Assembly (NCBI GenBank): GCA_004194705.1 | Contig: SADC01000082.1 | Span: 61,025-125,024 of the forward strand | Reading direction: 5' to 3' | Length of the DNA: 64,000 nucleotides | From: Ditylenchus dipsaci | Lineage: Eukaryota; Nematoda; Chromadorea; Rhabditida; Anguinidae | Shown: in pieces, positions 18,501 through 30,600 of the stretch | Position numbering within the stretch: position 1 is the first letter of the stretch | Layout: each line of letters opens with the position of its first letter | Notes under the pieces: generated by a model | What the model saw: only the letters and a program-made list of their open reading frames with translations | The model's database searches: none | Told to the model about the DNA's origin: nothing | Program-made: the position numbers and the translations under genes

Positions 18501-20220
18501 AAAAATGCGTAAAAAACTTATAAACACTATTCACAGTTAATAACAACAAGACATCTGCCCCACAAATGCACAAGTATCTTAAAAAAATTTCGAAGCTTCA
18601 GAGAGTGATTTGAAAACTTTTCAAGATTTTTGTAAGAACAAAATATTTGCGAAAAAAAGGGAAACCAAGGCTCATTTTTTTAGGAGGAGTGCAAACACAT
18701 ATAGACCCCTAAATTATTTAAAAGATATCAAAAAACCTGCAGGTACTTACTTCTTGTTCGGAGGAAAACCTAAGGTAAGCAATGCCTGATGATTTGCCAG
18801 TTTTAGAGTCCATTTTGACATTGCATTTCACCATCGGATCGAACTTAGAGAACACCTCCTTCAATTTGGCATCCGTTGTTGTCAGGGAAAGCTTAGTCAC
18901 ACATAAAGTTAGTTCAGATGGATATAATATTTTGACTTCCACTTCTTTGCCATCAATCACATGCGGTAGTGCAGATATCGCAGAGTTCATCTGAATATTA
19001 TATTTATACGCGTAAAGAGGCTGAAAAACACACAAGCTTACGTTTTCCTCGTCTCCGAAATACACATAGCCTATCTTAGAACCCGGTTCTGCTCCATTCA
19101 AAACCACAGTGCCCACAAGACAGCCAAACTGAACATAGAATGCTGTGAGAGATTCTTCAGTAGTTTCAGATGACAACCCCTCAAGGATAAGATGGCGGAG
19201 CCGAGCGTCTCGAGCGATAACTGAATAAGTTTAGTTTTTTGCACAAACGGCATATACTGATTTCATAGTTTTTCGGTGTTTCTCCAAACCCTACTTCAGT
19301 AAATTTCACGTAAACCAATGAGTCTCCAAATTTATTTTTTGTTAATAACAAGCTGATGCCCGAAAGAAAGAATTTGAAAATCTTTTACGGTTATGAAAGT
19401 AGAAAACAAAAATTTTCGGCATGGCCAGGTCATGTTCTATTTGAGCTGTGGCACTTTAAATACACTTGTTCTATTTAGTTTTTTGTTCTATTTAGCCGTT
19501 TTTCAGTCCGTTTAGCCTTTTTAGGCCTCTACTATAACCTTTTTGTTAGTAACAAATCAGTGGGGCGGAAGGGGGCTAGATCACACTTTCACATACCGGC
19601 ATGTGGAGGTGTATTCTACAATAGCTTTGGCGGACGGGGGTATTTGTGGTATTTCATCCTAGCACCAACTTTTCTTATTTTAGGATTGCTCTGATTACCG
19701 CACGCCCACCAATGATTGTCGAAATGAAAAATTTGACTGTGATTTTCATATCCCAGACTTCGATACTAGTTACCTGATTGGCCAAGAATAGAGTGCGGTC
19801 TTGCTTCCAAAGCTCTATGCAGCTAAAACAACAATTTTACATTCTGTTATCATAGTTTGACAAAAGTATACCGCTTCTTTGCTAGCAAAAGTAATGTAGG
19901 CACTATTCGTAGACTGATCTTCTTTTCATCTCGCATCAGTTTGCAGCTTAGGATTAGGCAAACTGAGAGTAGAATTCACGCAAAGTTTGTTCTGTAGCTG
20001 CACTAGGAAGTTGTTCTACGCGAAACATGTGACGAAAACGGACATTGCTTTTCCAGTCGTGCAGAAGATTGATGTTTGACACAGGCATGTAGACGGCAGC
20101 AGACACATTCAGACAGCGATATTGAGCCAGGACACGAGCATTGACTTGGAATTGATGAATTATGCACAGTCGACTTGTAGAAGGAAGTAAATATGGCAGA
20201 AGACGAAGCAATGGACGCAT
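15568..20220 (-). CDS. Gene B: five-RRM hnRNP A/B-like RNA-binding protein
   Basis: Exons 5' to 3': 20220-19872, 19822-19774, 19220-19042, 18990-18751, 17401-17165, 16075-15973, 15911-15766, 15722-15568 (stop TAG 15570-15568); AATAAA on the minus strand at 15535-15530. Five RRMs: RRM1 [21 protein letters not shown]2 [22 protein letters not shown]3 [22 protein letters not shown]4 [22 protein letters not shown]5 [20 protein letters not shown] with a textbook RNP1-like [10 protein letters not shown]. Introns split the RRMs at the same phase-0 point as in gene A; two linker introns are phase 1. The first ~55 residues ([18 protein letters not shown]...) are rich in Arg/Leu/Ser with no Asp or Glu, which suggests mitochondrial import, though this is inference. 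Frame breaks occur only in the first exon (near 19950) and the last (near 15690). It is the best preserved of the four copies and the likeliest to be functional. Confidence 0.75.
16100..16585. other. Intronic stretch of gene B without recognised features
   Basis: Between the exons ending at 17165 and starting at 16075. An open frame on the plus strand at 16188-16469 has AT-rich, low-complexity content and no family resemblance, so it is not called as a gene. Confidence 0.4.
16590..16800. repeat. Half copy of the 10009-10367 palindromic family
   Basis: One arm plus loop: AAAGGCCACCACAGACCAG, AACCACAGAAGTGACC, GAGTCGATCTG, ending ATACCCTGTA. It matches the right arm of 10009-10367 with many substitutions. 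It sits in an intron of gene B. Confidence 0.7.
17413..18709. mobile_element. GGCTATATATGTGTTTGC element in gene B intron
   Basis: Left GGCTATATATGTGTTTGCAC and right GTGCAAACACATATAGACC are inverted. AGTCCCACTTATTG on the left and GGGAAACCAAGGCTC on the right are decayed copies of the family core. It encloses the pogo-like element at 17661-18470, a nested insertion. The pair is within the intron between gene B exons 4 and 5. Confidence 0.7.
17661..18470. mobile_element. Pogo-like word element, word ATTAACGTC / GACGTTAAT
   Basis: Head ACAGTCGACTCTGTGATTAA and tail GATCAGAGAGTCGACTGT, TA on both sides. GGGACGTTAATYA words recur at both ends; CAAGGGACCAGTCCTAAGGG is the shared palindromic block. 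A second tail, GCGAGACTCGACTGTA at about 18155-18170 with GCCGGATTA words, shows that a half copy of another member lies inside. Confidence 0.8.
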
Positions 20221-21640
20221 AGATCAGTGTTAAGGCTGTAACTAGTTTCACCCGTCAAATTACTGATTTACACCGACAAATCAAATTTGTTTCTTTCAAG
20301 GCTCCCGCAGACTTTACCCAATTACGTCCACCGAAAAAATCAGAAATTCATTTAGTTGAGAAATATTTATTTATTTTTCCATAAAATTTTATACTCAGAA
20401 TGATTGCCAGATATTTGTGCTCATTTTGGTAGTGAGAAGATTCAAGAAAAAATAAATGAAAAGTTGGAAGACCAAATCAATGAAAATGGTGTTTCGGTAA
20501 AGTCAAGCCTGTTTTACTACCAAAATGAGCACAAACATGTGGCAATCATTTTGAAATCATCATTTGCAATCATTTGGTTTAAAACTTTTTGGAAAAATAA
20601 ATAAAATATTTTTCAACTTATTCAATTTCTCATTGTTTCGGTAGACTGTTTCGGTGCAGTTTCGCTGAGCCTTTAAAGGACCATGGTTTTTATAGGCAGT
20701 GGTATTTCTGAGATTTGAATTGGCGGGGCATACTTTTTACTCCAAGAATATTCAGCTAATAATTTAACATTTCTTTCAGTTTTCACCTAAGATTTTATCA
20801 AAATTTGAAATTATTTACTAGTGGACCACACCTCCGAGTTTAAGTTCGGATTTTTGGCTACTTGAAAACTCTTTGTCTGAACCTAAACTCGAACTTGAGC
20901 TCCATTCAGTGTTAATAGGCTATTTATACAAATAAAATTTTGAAAAATTTTTTTTGAAAAAATGTACCGTATCACCTTTATCAATCCCCACCCTCTAATA
21001 ATCCTTCACCGCTTATTTTTTGACTAGGATTTCAAAGTGAAAGCCAATTTTAATTTACAATTTCAAAAAATTTCTGGAGTTGAAAATCAATCTTCCATCA
21101 GGAATTGATAGAGGTTATACGGTACATTACGTAGTGTAAATAATTTGCCAATCTCTTGAAAAAAAAACTAACACAAATCTCTAAACCTGCAAATTAAATT
21201 TTTTATATATTTTTTATCTGATAGATAAGATTATGAAAAGAACGATTCACTATTCTTGCGGTGAGCACAAAATCATTTTAGCAACAGTCTTAGTTTTTCA
21301 CCTGTTTGCATTTTCTACAATTTGTAAATTTTTTTCAGCGATGGAAAATAGCAAAAATTTTTATAAAATTTCAAAAAAATTTTTAAAATTCGAATAATAC
21401 TTGAAAAATTGCTTTTAAAAGAAATACGGCATTTTCACGAAAAAATTCGTTAATCTTTCTCCCCTAAAATTTTAAACTTGAAAATGTTTTTGTCCTGCAT
21501 GGAATTTTCTTATTGCTACATTATGCCATAATTGAACTCTTATTTCTCTGCTGCATACTGTCTCTTGTGATACTTTTGAATCTTTTTGTCTAAAACCTTT
21601 CAAGCTTGGGTGGATCAACTGGCTAATCATAATTTAACTA
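20221..21640. other. Intergenic region between gene B and CWC22
   Basis: The two genes are divergent, so this 1.4 kb should hold both promoters. An inverted pair (TTTGTGCTCATTTTGGTAGT at 20416 and ACTACCAAAATGAGCACAAA at 20515) forms a small foldback of about 120 bp, and a TTGAATTGGCGGGGCA block at about 20720 matches the AAAGAGCCATTGCC family. Nothing else is recognised. Confidence 0.5.
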
Positions 21641-21654
21641 TTTTACAGATAGCT

Positions 21655-24600
21655 ATGGATAGTTCTGCTGATCAATCAGTTGAGGTTGAAGTCAAGCACA
21701 GTTCACCTGTGGCTGAGCATCCAAATGACGAATATGAAGAGAGCTCAGACGAGGGAAATAGCAGTGATGATGGAGTCTCCAAGAAACAGATGAAAAGGTA
21801 AATTTAGAAAATTGTCATTTAAATATTTATGAAACCAAGACTATTTAAATCGGTGCCCGAGTAAAAAGTACTAACTTCTCTACTGTATGTGTCTCAAAAA
21901 TTGATATTTTTGCTTATACCTGGACACTCGGCCTAAAATAGCAATTTGAGTGAGAGTTCCGAAAAAATGGTATGCTTCGAGTAAGAATCGAACCCACGAC
22001 ATCTTTCGCAGGTTTCCGCTGCTCTAACACTGAGCTACAGAGCCCACTAATCCGGAAACCGTTAAAAATTGGTCGTGGGTTTGATTCCCACTTGAAGCAT
22101 GTCATTTTTCCTTGTTTTCTCTATTGCTTATATTCCCTATTCTCAAACCCGGAAGTTTAGGTCGTCTAGAAAATTTGTGCGTTTTTAAGAGCTTTTATGA
22201 TACGATATTTTCCATAACTATTTACCCCTCATTTTGTAGCTTAGGATCTTGGCTATAAAACGAGGTGTTAAATTTAAAAAATGACCACAAAACTTATTAG
22301 GAAGACACAGTGCCACAAAAGGTTCTTTTGAAAGAAAACACTAAAACTTTATGGACAACCTAATACTTTCTACCAATCCCACCCCTCCAAATCCCACCCT
22401 TGGATTTATCGAATCTCTGGATCCAGACTTCATCTCTAGTCATGAAATAATTTTTAGTGTTAGTGTTAATTTTTTTTATTTTTTCTAACAATTGCGTGAA
22501 AATAATTTTATTCGCTGAAAAATTTAAAACAGTCTTGCTAAGCAAAAGTAAAATTCTACAATTTTGATAAAATTTTAGAATCTAATAAATACAAATTACA
22601 GAATCTTCGAAATTTATTAGCACAACAAAGTACCGCGTGGTCCAAGAATTTTAAGCTTTTTCTTTTCGCTATAACTTTTTTCTGCACCGTCTTTTGAAAT
22701 CCTGTAAACTCAATCGACTCAGAATTGAAAAGCAATTTCCTGGTATATAAAGTCAAAAACGCGATTTCCTTCTGGCGCCCTGTAGTTTGGCCCTACCTAT
22801 GCAGAGATCATCCCCAGACCAGCACCCAAATTACAGAGGTGACCAAGCAAAAATCGAGTTTTGACTTTATACAACGAAAAATTGCTTCTCAATTCTAAGT
22901 CGATTTGCGTTTACAGAATTTTGAAAAACAGCGTAGAAAAAAGGTATAGCGAAAAGCAAAGGCTTGAATTTCTTGTTCCACCTTGTACTATCAACCACGT
23001 CTTTACCTCTAAGTCACGAAGCAACAGTCTAACTAATATTAATTTTTACATTTTCAGTGTTTGCGTCCGTCCAACCGCCTCATCTAGCACACCTTTCGTA
23101 ATCCAACCCGAGCAACCCCCTCAAAACCTATTTCATGAAAGCAACAGAGACGAGCACTACTCTTCCAGTGATTCCTCCAAATCTCCGTCACCAGCCCGAA
23201 AGTCTAAAAAGACTTCTAAAAAAGATTCCGCGCCCAAACCAACCAGGTCGCCGTCGCCTAAGCGTAATCCTACTGGACGACCAAAAGCTGTAGATTTGAA
23301 TGAAAAGACGGGGAAGTGTTCAAGGAAAGGCGAGAGCAAGACAAATGGGTGGAAAAGAGCACGGACAAGCAAAATGAACAGGACGTCCAGCAGGTCATGG
23401 AGCCAATGGTGCTTACCAAAGCTGGAGGTTAGTTGAAAGTTAAATAGTAGCAAAAGAATAATAGACTAGCTTTTTCAACTTTTGAAAAAAGTCGACATGT
23501 TTCTAAACTTTTTGTTGTAAAAGGCCACTTGTGAAATAAAAATGTCCTTATATATCCAAATTCATTGAGATCTGGTGAAAATTAGTTTTGGCCGGTGAGG
23601 TTTGACTAGAAATTGTGAGGGCCACAAATTTCTTTTGGACAGTTTATTCAAAAGTATTGTTACAATTCTGACCGGATACCAGCGGATTTGCATTAAATAG
23701 GTTATATGGATATTAGTACAGTCGAACCTGAATACAACACCACCGCGATATAACCCGATAATGGACCGATTTGGTCAGCATTAAAGCAAAGTCAAATAAA
23801 CCCTCGATACATCGGTCGGTCCCTTGGGATGGTGTTCTATCCAGGTTTGACTTCAACAACTTTTTTATCAGAAAGGTTAATTAAGAAATGTCGACTTTTC
23901 TCTTAAGTTTAAAAACCGAGTGAAAAATTCGTTTCGAGTTGGTAATTAAGCACAACATGTATACTACTAGGCTTGGCAGCGGAACGAAAATACCACATGA
24001 TCCTCGGATTGTGATTTTCGAAAATTTTGAAAATTCCGACGCCAAATCTATCAAGCTCATAGTTAATCTCAAACAAATTCTGTTTTCAATAAATTTTCAG
24101 AAAACTCTCAAAATTGACATAATTTTTTCCAATTTCTTGGAAATCTAGCAAAATAAAATACTAATCCCGATTTGGATTTCTTTTTTTCTAATGGAAATCC
24201 CGAAAATTTTAAAAATCCCGATCCCGGGGTGTCCAAAATTGCCAACCCTATTACTAATTAAGTAATTAATTTTTCATTAATGATATTTGCAAGTTCAAAT
24301 TTTTTTAGGTGCCTATATTCCACCAGCCAAGCTGAGAATGATGCAGGAAAGATTGCTGGAAAAGAACAGTGAAGCATATCAGCGTCTGCAATGGGACAAG
24401 CTCAAGAAGAAAATCCATGGTCAGGTCAACAGGGTCAACATAGCCAATATTGTGGATGTGGTCAGAGCACTACTGCAGGAGAACGTGTTGAGGGGCAAGT
24501 AAGAATATTTTTGCAAACCCTGATTTACAATTTGTAAAAAATCCCCACTTTTTCAGAGGTATTCTGGCCCGTTCGATCATCCAAGCTCAGTCCTTTTCGC

Positions 24601-27600
24601 CTTCATTTTCGCATGTGTTCGCAGCTCTGGTAGCCATCATCAACTCCAAGTTCCCCAATATCGGCGAGTTGGTTTTGCGCAGGTTGATCATCCAGTTCAA
24701 GAGAGCCTTTCGCCGCAACGACAAGATGACCTGTGTGACCGCTTGCAAATTTATAGCCCATTTGGCCAATCAGAGGTATAGTTGAGATAAATATTATTGC
24801 TAAAAACAATTTCTACCACCCATTTTTTTAGAGTAGCCCACGAGGTGGTGGTATTGGAAATGTTAGTCTTGCTCATGCAAACACCCACTGACGACTCCAT
24901 AGAAGTGACTGTGACACTGTTGAAGGAATGTGGAGCCATGCTTCTGAAAATTACTCCAAAGGATCCAATGGTAGGTGGAATTTTGAGTTGTTGAAAAATT
25001 ATAAAAATGGATGTCTTATGCCCTTCACCAATAATTTTGTACACATCGGAGATATTTTTGGTAGTAAAACGTGTTTTGTTCATGCAAACACCTATTTATA
25101 ATAAAGGAGAAAATTATGTTATAATAAAGGAGAAAAATCAGGTTAATCCAGACGGAGAGTCGAACCTGGGAGCACAAACGAGTATCTAAATATCGTTACT
25201 CCAAAAGCTCGTTCTCTCTTAAAGTTCGACACTTTTATATTTTTGGACTCTTTTATTAATTATTATTTGTCAGTCTAGTCTTAAAAGTTTCAGAGATTTC
25301 AATTTCGCATGTTATTTATAAGAAACAAGACAGTTCTGTCATTTTATTTTTTTCGATATAACATACACTTTTTCGGATTGAAAATTATTTTTACAGTCAA
25401 CTCCCTCCAGAGTACACACCCAAGGGACCGGCGCCCGGCTTGCACTATGGCGAGGGGTGCACTATGGCGGGGAGTTACGATTAAGTAAGTTGACTGTATG
25501 GTGGCCAAACACATCGGAACCGGGTGTGCACTATGGCGGGTGTACACTATGGAGGGAGTTGACTGTAATTAAGAGTTTCGGCTCTAAATGGCAAAACTAT
25601 CGCGACTCTCAGGAATAACCGGCAAAACGAACTAGACTAACAAATTAAAATTGTTCGAAGACCTAAATAACAGAGTGGAAAAAAAGTAATGGACTCTAGG
25701 CGGGAACGAACTGAAATGATGCACTACAAATCGAGACTCGACTGTATTTCAAACAATATTTTTTCTTTTCTTTATTAAATTAGTTTTTGTCTCACTATAA
25801 ATAATTTTCACCAAATTTTAAGCCATATTTGAGCGTCTGAGAGCAGTACTCAACGACTGTGACTCCATTGAGAAAAGGACGCAGTACATGATTGAGACCA
25901 TGTTCCACATTCGCAAGACCAAGTTCGCCGCCTACCCCATAATGCCTGAGGAGTTAGATTTGATTGATGAGGACGACCAGTTTGTTCACTTGATTGAACT
26001 CAACCCTGAGGATGGCAAACCTTATGATCCACAGCTGGAATTGAGTGAAATTTCAGATTCTTACTCCTTATTTTCAAAATCATACCCAAATTTAGACATA
26101 TTCAAATACGATCCAGACTTCGAGAAAACTGAGGCCGAATATGAAGAGATCCGCAAGGAAATCATCGGAGATGCCGATGACTCGGACAAGGACGAGGATG
26201 GGGAAGATAATGATGATGAAGAAGGCGGTGACATGGAAGTAGAAGCCTTGGGACCAACAACCATAGTTGACATGACTGAACAGGACATGGTCGCATTCCG
26301 CAGAAATGTGTACCTAACCATACAGTCCTCTTTGGACTTCCAGGAAGCTGCCCACAAATTGATCAAAAATGAGTTAAAACCTAAGATGGAGGTGAGTGAA
26401 ATCAGGAAAAAAATCGAAATTTAAAAAATTTTATACACACCGTATTCTCTTTATTAGTTCCACATGTGGGATTATTTTCAATCGTCCGAATGCCGGAAAA
26501 ATTTGGTGTCGATCTCGAGATTCTTGGGTGCTCAACGAAAATCTAAAAAGTGGAATCAGTACAGCATGTGGGAGTTAAGAAAATGCAATAAACAGCTTTG
26601 TTAAATTTTTTGACCCTACCGGAGCAAACCTCTCCACAAATGAAATTTTTTTTAAAGTTTTTCCATACACCCTATATCGACCTAAAATGGCCTCAGAAGT
26701 TCAAAAAAGACATTATTTTCAAGTTCTGGTCTATAAAAAATTGAGTTTTGGACATTTTGAAATTTCGACCATTTGCCTGTTTTGGCATGTTTTGGTCACT
26801 GGAGCTAAGCAAAAATAGTCTCTAAATGCATTTTTGTTCGAGAGTCTTGCTCGGAATTATGTCTAAGGTGATCTCTAACTATCCAAGCCCCATGCGCCCA
26901 CTTGGGGTCGCAGGGGCTTGGTTGCTTGGGGTTGAGATGCAACACCACATACCTTAGACACAAATCACTCGAAAGTGACTCTAGATGCATACAAAATGTA
27001 TGCATACCAGAGTTTTTCATGCGGTAGGTCCCAATCAACAAAACTATGTTCAACATCTTGCTTTTTACAGTAAATTTGCCCATTTTTTGTCCATTTGCAC
27101 CCCAATACAGCCCTAAATCCCTTCAAAAATGGTCAAAATATGTACTTTTGGGTGATCCCAAAACTCAATTTTTTATTGACTAGAACACAAAAATAATGTC
27201 TTTTTCGAGCTTCTGAGGCAATTTTAGGTCGATAAAGGGTGTTTGGAAACACTTTAAAAAAATTTCATTTGGGGGGGGGGGGGTGGTGGGTGGTTATACT
27301 CCGGTAGCGCCAATTTTTTTCCCTGAGCTGAGATACAATTTCTTAAAGTTGGGTGTGTGGGTTTAATAGAGAGTGTGGAACTAATTGAGAGAATACGGCA
27401 TTTTAAAGCTTAAAAGTTCAAGTGTCTACCCCTTAAAGAGTATTTTTCTCTTAGACTACCTTTTTCGGACCCTTGATTTTTTTCACCTCAATCCATTCCA
27501 ATGAGAAGTGTGCTGGTTTTTGGCCGCAATTGGCCAAATAGCCTTGGTATTATGGGTGCAAGAGGTTCGAATTAGGTGAAAATCGACAAAGTTGGCTTAG

Positions 27601-30600
27601 ATAAAAATACTCCTTATAGGCGGCGGGCACTTGGGCTGCTGTCATTTTATAGTTTGGAACAGTTTCGGAACACTCGCTGAAGAAATTTGCCTTGCTTCCC
27701 CAAGCTAATTTTTTTGCGAAATTTTTTTTTCAGATCTTTCACTGTTTCATAAAAAGAATGGAAAATTTAAAAATAAAAGCTTTTTTGCTAAAAAATTAGC
27801 GTGTGTGGGACCAATGCAAATTTCTGGGTGGGTGCTCCGAAATTGACTGAGGTGTGTGTTTCGAAGTTTAGTCTATAGTTGGACTACACAAAAGTACAAC
27901 ATAAAATAATTAAATTTTTTTAATCATTACCTGAATTTCAATCTAGAAAATGGCAAAAATAAAAATAAAAAGTTTCACCCTGGGCGGGTTTGAACCTTTG
28001 ATACTAAAATTTTTTTTAATCAAAGTTTATAGCTCTAAAGTACATCTTTTGCCCAGCTTCTTATTAATTTTTACATATTCAGGCTGAACTTTGTCACATG
28101 ATAGTGGATTGCTGTGCCCAACAACGTACCTACGAGCGCTTCTACGGCCTGCTGTCTGAGCGCTTCTGCAAGTTGAGAAAAGAGTTCCAGGAGTGCTTTG
28201 AAAAGATCAGTCGAGACACTTACAACGCCATCCACCGCTTCGACATCACCAAACTCAGGAATATGGCCAAACTTATGGCTCATCTATTGGCCACTGATGC
28301 TATTGGCTGGGAAGTGTTAAGTGAGATCAAGCTAAACGAGACTGAGACTACTTCATCTGGACGCATCTTCATTAAAATTTTGTTCCAAGAATTGGTGGAG
28401 ATCATGTCCCTTGTCAAGGTCTACGAGAGAACTTGTGATCCGTAAGTAATTTAGCTCATAATAGAGTCACTTACAATATAACGGCATCATCTTGGGCTCG
28501 TTTCCGCCTAGGGAACGACAATTTTTTTAGAGCATAGGAGTGTTTAGCTACGAATTTTATTGCAAAACTGTAATCATTGACAAAAATGATTAGGAAAATC
28601 GAAAGTCTCACAATATTTAAAAAGAATTAAGAAAAGATTGCTTGAAGACAGCAATACAAAATTTAGGGGAAAAAGTCGGCACTAGCAGACAGTCGGTTCC
28701 CATTTTTGCCTTGTTCCCCCCTGCTGATTTTTTTGAAGAAAAAATGGGAACCGATTTTCCACTAGCCTCAAAAAGTATAGGCTGCGTCTTAGCCGTAAGA
28801 GACTTGAGTGGGTGCCGTCATATGGAGAGTTGATTTAATTAAATTCCAAATATTATTACAACTCTTTTACAGGACTCTCCAAACAGCATTTGAAGGCATT
28901 TTTCCGAGAGATCACCCCAAAAACACTCGATTTGCTATCAACTTCTTCTCCCTTATTGGTCTGGGAGGTTTGACGTTAGTTGTTTTTTATTTATAAAACT
29001 CATCCAAAATACTATCTTTAAATTTTAGCTTGGACCTGAGAGAGCACCTAAGCAAGAAAGTAGCCAAGCAACAAAACAACATCAAAAAGGAGGAAGAAAG
29101 CGGGGCAGAAGATTCTTCTTCAAGCAGCTCATCGTCATCATCTTCTGACTCAGATTCAGGTAAATTTGGGAAGCTGGATTTACCGAAACTATTGAAATTT
29201 TTTTTAGAGTCGTCAAGTTCATCTTCCAGTTCATCCTCTTCGTCTTCTGATTCTGATGCTAAGAAAAAGAAGAAGCGAAAGAGCAAAAAAATGCAAAAGG
29301 TAGGTATAAGAGATGCTCATGCGGGCTCTGTATGCATTCTCGCCCAGCTCAAGGCAAGTATGCCTTGGTCCCTCCTGTTGAATTTTTAAGACATTTTTTC
29401 CATAGGTCACAAAAATTGTTCATTCACACTTTGCAGTTATTTTAAAGCAGAGAACACCCTTGGTAAAAAAGTTTGTAAAATTATTTTGTCTTCGTCTTCC
29501 AAGCTGATTTATAAAATCAGAATCTGAAAAAAGATTAGCTTGGATGATCAAGTCGAAAAAAATTTCAGAGATTAAAAAAAAATTTTTTTGCTTAAATTTA
29601 TTCAAAAAATGTAAATAAACACTTTTTGTAGAAAAACTTTTTTTTTAATTCAACAGGGAGGACCAAGGCATACTTTTTTTTTGGTGGTGGGCGTGAATGC
29701 ATATGAAGCCTTAGACGTTCGGTCGCTTTTTTGCCACATGTTTGTTTAAATTCTCACTTTTATTCATTTATTTTTTAATTTACTCGGCTCTACCCTGTTT
29801 CATCCCAAATTGTTTCCGCCAAAAATCGTTATAGCCAAAAACGTTTCATTTTAATAAATTAGTTTGCTACATATGGTTTTTCTTACTAATTTTGTGAACA
29901 TTCTCATTTACAAGTTCATACTCAGATTGATGCCAGAGAAAAGGGCTACATTTTGAGCGTGAGGTTGTAAATGACCATGTCTGCAATATTTTCTGAACAC
30001 CCTAAAATTTCAGGAATCGACTTTTTGAGAACTTTTGGTGTTTTTTCAGCAAATATTGCAGACATGGTCATATACAACCTTATACGCGAAATTTAGCCGT
30101 GCTCTCTAGCATCAATTTGAGTATAAGCTTGTAAATTAAAATGTCTACAAAATTAGCTAGAAAAACCATGTGTAGAAAACTAATTAATTAAAAATGTAAC
30201 GTTTTTGGCTATAACGGTTTTTGGCGAAAACAATTTGGGACGAAACAGGGTAGAGCCATTTATTCATTACAATTTTGGCAACGCGTTCTATCAAGTCTCA
30301 AGCTGCACCAGCCTTGCGACATTTATTTAAAAAGTGAAATCACCATAAAATATCGAAAAAGACGCTAATTCAAAAAATGTGAGCACAAAGGGTTAACGAA
30401 CAATACTTTTTGATACCTGTGTTTAAAGATTTTCCCTTTGAAAATTTTGTACAGAGTGACTAATCCGCTTTTCACTCAAAAAGTGGTTTAAACTGCTTTT
30501 TCGAGCATTTTAGCATCTTAAACGTGTAGAAAACATGTGTTTGAGGCTAGGTCGACCGTTTCCAGAAAGAAAAATTCTTGATCGAAAAAATCCCGTTTTT

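Noticed and set aside
21973..22045. Functional tRNA gene on the minus strand
   Set aside because: D- and T-arm sequences are present but the acceptor stem does not pair.
28987..29286. Minus-strand acidic frame over the CWC22 Ser tract
   Set aside because: Shadow of the Ser/Asp-rich CWC22 exons 9 and 10; antisense of TCN codons gives Glu/Asp runs.
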